DNA from: an uncultured Brachyspira sp.
Lineage (GTDB): Bacteria; Spirochaetota; Brachyspiria; Brachyspirales; Brachyspiraceae
Reading direction: 5' to 3'
Length of the DNA stretch: 5,964 bases
Assembly (NCBI GenBank): GCA_934725655.1
Contig: CAKVCJ010000127.1
Span: 1 to 5,964 of the forward strand
Position numbers and translations under genes: made by a program. The first letter of the stretch is position 1. Every line of letters starts with the position of its first letter. The notes under the pieces were generated by a model. The model saw nothing but the letters and a program-made list of their open reading frames with translations, was not told the origin of the DNA and searched no databases. This document shows, piece after piece, positions 5,544 through 5,964 of the stretch.

Positions 5544-5964
5544 ATGGACGAATTTGAATATTTAGAAAAAAGCAAAAATAAAATTATTACCATTGATAAT
5601 TTAAACAAGAAAAATGATTGTTTTATTCGTTATCTTTTTTCTGACGAAGGAAACGAAAATATTGTTTTAGATTTCATTAACGGAGTAATGATTGATTTAA
5701 ATTTTCAAACTTTTAATAATGTTGTGATTTTAAATCCTTCGCCAACGGCGGGCTTTAGCCTTAATCTTACAAAATATTTAGACGGCAAAGAATCTATTGT
5801 AGATGTGAAATGCATTACCGAAGACAATCAAACAGTAATTATTGAAATTCAATTACAAGGAAATCAATATTTTATTCGCAGAAGTCTTTATTATTGGGCA
5901 AATAGTTATAGCTCACTTTTAAACAAATCCGAAAATTATACAAAACTTTCGCCTGTGATTAGTA
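5544..5964 (+). CDS. Rpn / PD-(D/E)XK nuclease family transposase-like protein, N-terminal part
   Basis: The first 140 codons are present and the gene runs off the right edge; relatives are usually about 300 residues. The protein begins MDEFEYLEKSKNKIITIDNL and continues NKKNDCFIRYLFSDEGN, the opening helix of the family. The nuclease core follows: D87 in SIVDVK (84-89), then E101-I-Q103 in VIIEIQLQ (98-105), the D...ExQ form of the PD-(D/E)XK site. R112-R-S-L-Y-Y-W118 is the conserved helix after the core. Studied Rpn proteins are DNA endonucleases that promote RecA-independent recombination, despite the transposase label; some members have been linked to phage defence. The ATG at 5544 is the only start that keeps the conserved N-terminus: an in-frame TAA lies at 5517-5519 and the next Met is residue 49. 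No Shine-Dalgarno sequence precedes it. Residues 64-82 look longer than I expect for the family and are coded by a GC-rich patch. Confidence 0.9.
   Translation, partial: MDEFEYLEKSKNKIITIDNLNKKNDCFIRYLFSDEGNENIVLDFINGVMIDLNFQTFNNVVILNPSPTAGFSLNLTKYLDGKESIVDVKCITEDNQTVIIEIQLQGNQYFIRRSLYYWANSYSSLLNKSENYTKLSPVIS
5740..5760. repeat. Two adjacent mini inverted repeats in a GC-rich patch inside the Rpn-like gene
   Basis: CGCC-AAC-GGCG (5740-5750) is followed without a gap by GGCT-TT-AGCC (5751-5760). The 24 bases from 5737 to 5760 are about two-thirds G+C in an otherwise strongly AT-rich window. The patch encodes part of NPSPTAGFSLN, between the N-terminal helix and the catalytic D87. It may be a small in-frame palindromic insertion or a local duplication remnant; the origin is inferred only from composition and symmetry. 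Confidence 0.5.

Noticed and set aside
5544..5964. Rpn-like gene as part of an insertion sequence
   Set aside because: Despite the transposase label, no terminal inverted repeat or target-site duplication is seen on the left side, and family members are generally found as lone genes. The right side is outside the window.
1..5964. CRISPR array, tRNA or rRNA genes, or a phage module
   Set aside because: No regularly spaced repeats, no cloverleaf-like or rRNA-like stretch and no phage structural or integrase motifs were seen on either strand.

Overview
The window is strongly AT-rich double-stranded bacterial DNA with compact coding, mostly on the minus strand. The partial plus-strand gene at the right end encodes an Rpn / PD-(D/E)XK 'transposase-like' nuclease whose wording closely resembles, from memory, a family expanded in Brachyspira (intestinal anaerobic spirochaetes). 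Base composition, AAGGAG-type ribosome binding sites and a TRAP solute-binding protein that looks like a spirochaetal lipoprotein agree with this. The genus is an inference; no search was run.

Layout, in the direction of transcription on the minus strand: a near-consensus promoter at 5360-5332 drives dctP (5295-4285, TRAP solute-binding lipoprotein), dctQ (4274-3807, small TRAP membrane subunit), dctM (3807-2509, large TRAP membrane subunit), a GH31 family glycosidase (2495-102), and the first 24 codons of a probable mannitol dehydrogenase / fructuronate reductase family gene (74 to beyond the left edge). The first four genes are translationally coupled: stop codons overlap the next gene's ribosome binding site or start. 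No terminator is visible, so the operon continues to the left.

How the genes may work together: TRAP transporters take up carboxylated solutes with an ion gradient. The fifth gene, if correctly read, belongs to the polyol/hexuronate oxidoreductase family (UxuB-like). The GH31 enzyme has no signal peptide and resembles, from memory, the uncharacterised Aec37-type GH31 group. The most economical model is uptake of a uronic acid or a uronic-acid-containing alpha-glycoside, cytoplasmic cleavage by the GH31 enzyme, and entry of the hexuronate into the fructuronate/tagaturonate reductase route. The substrate is not shown by the sequence.

On the other side of a 248-base divergent intergenic region, the Rpn-like nuclease gene starts at 5544 on the plus strand. 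Its consensus extended -10 promoter ends only 7 bases before the ATG, so its mRNA is predicted to be leaderless or nearly so. It carries a GC-rich patch of two adjacent mini-hairpins inside its coding region. I see no phage, CRISPR, insertion-sequence, tRNA or rRNA features.
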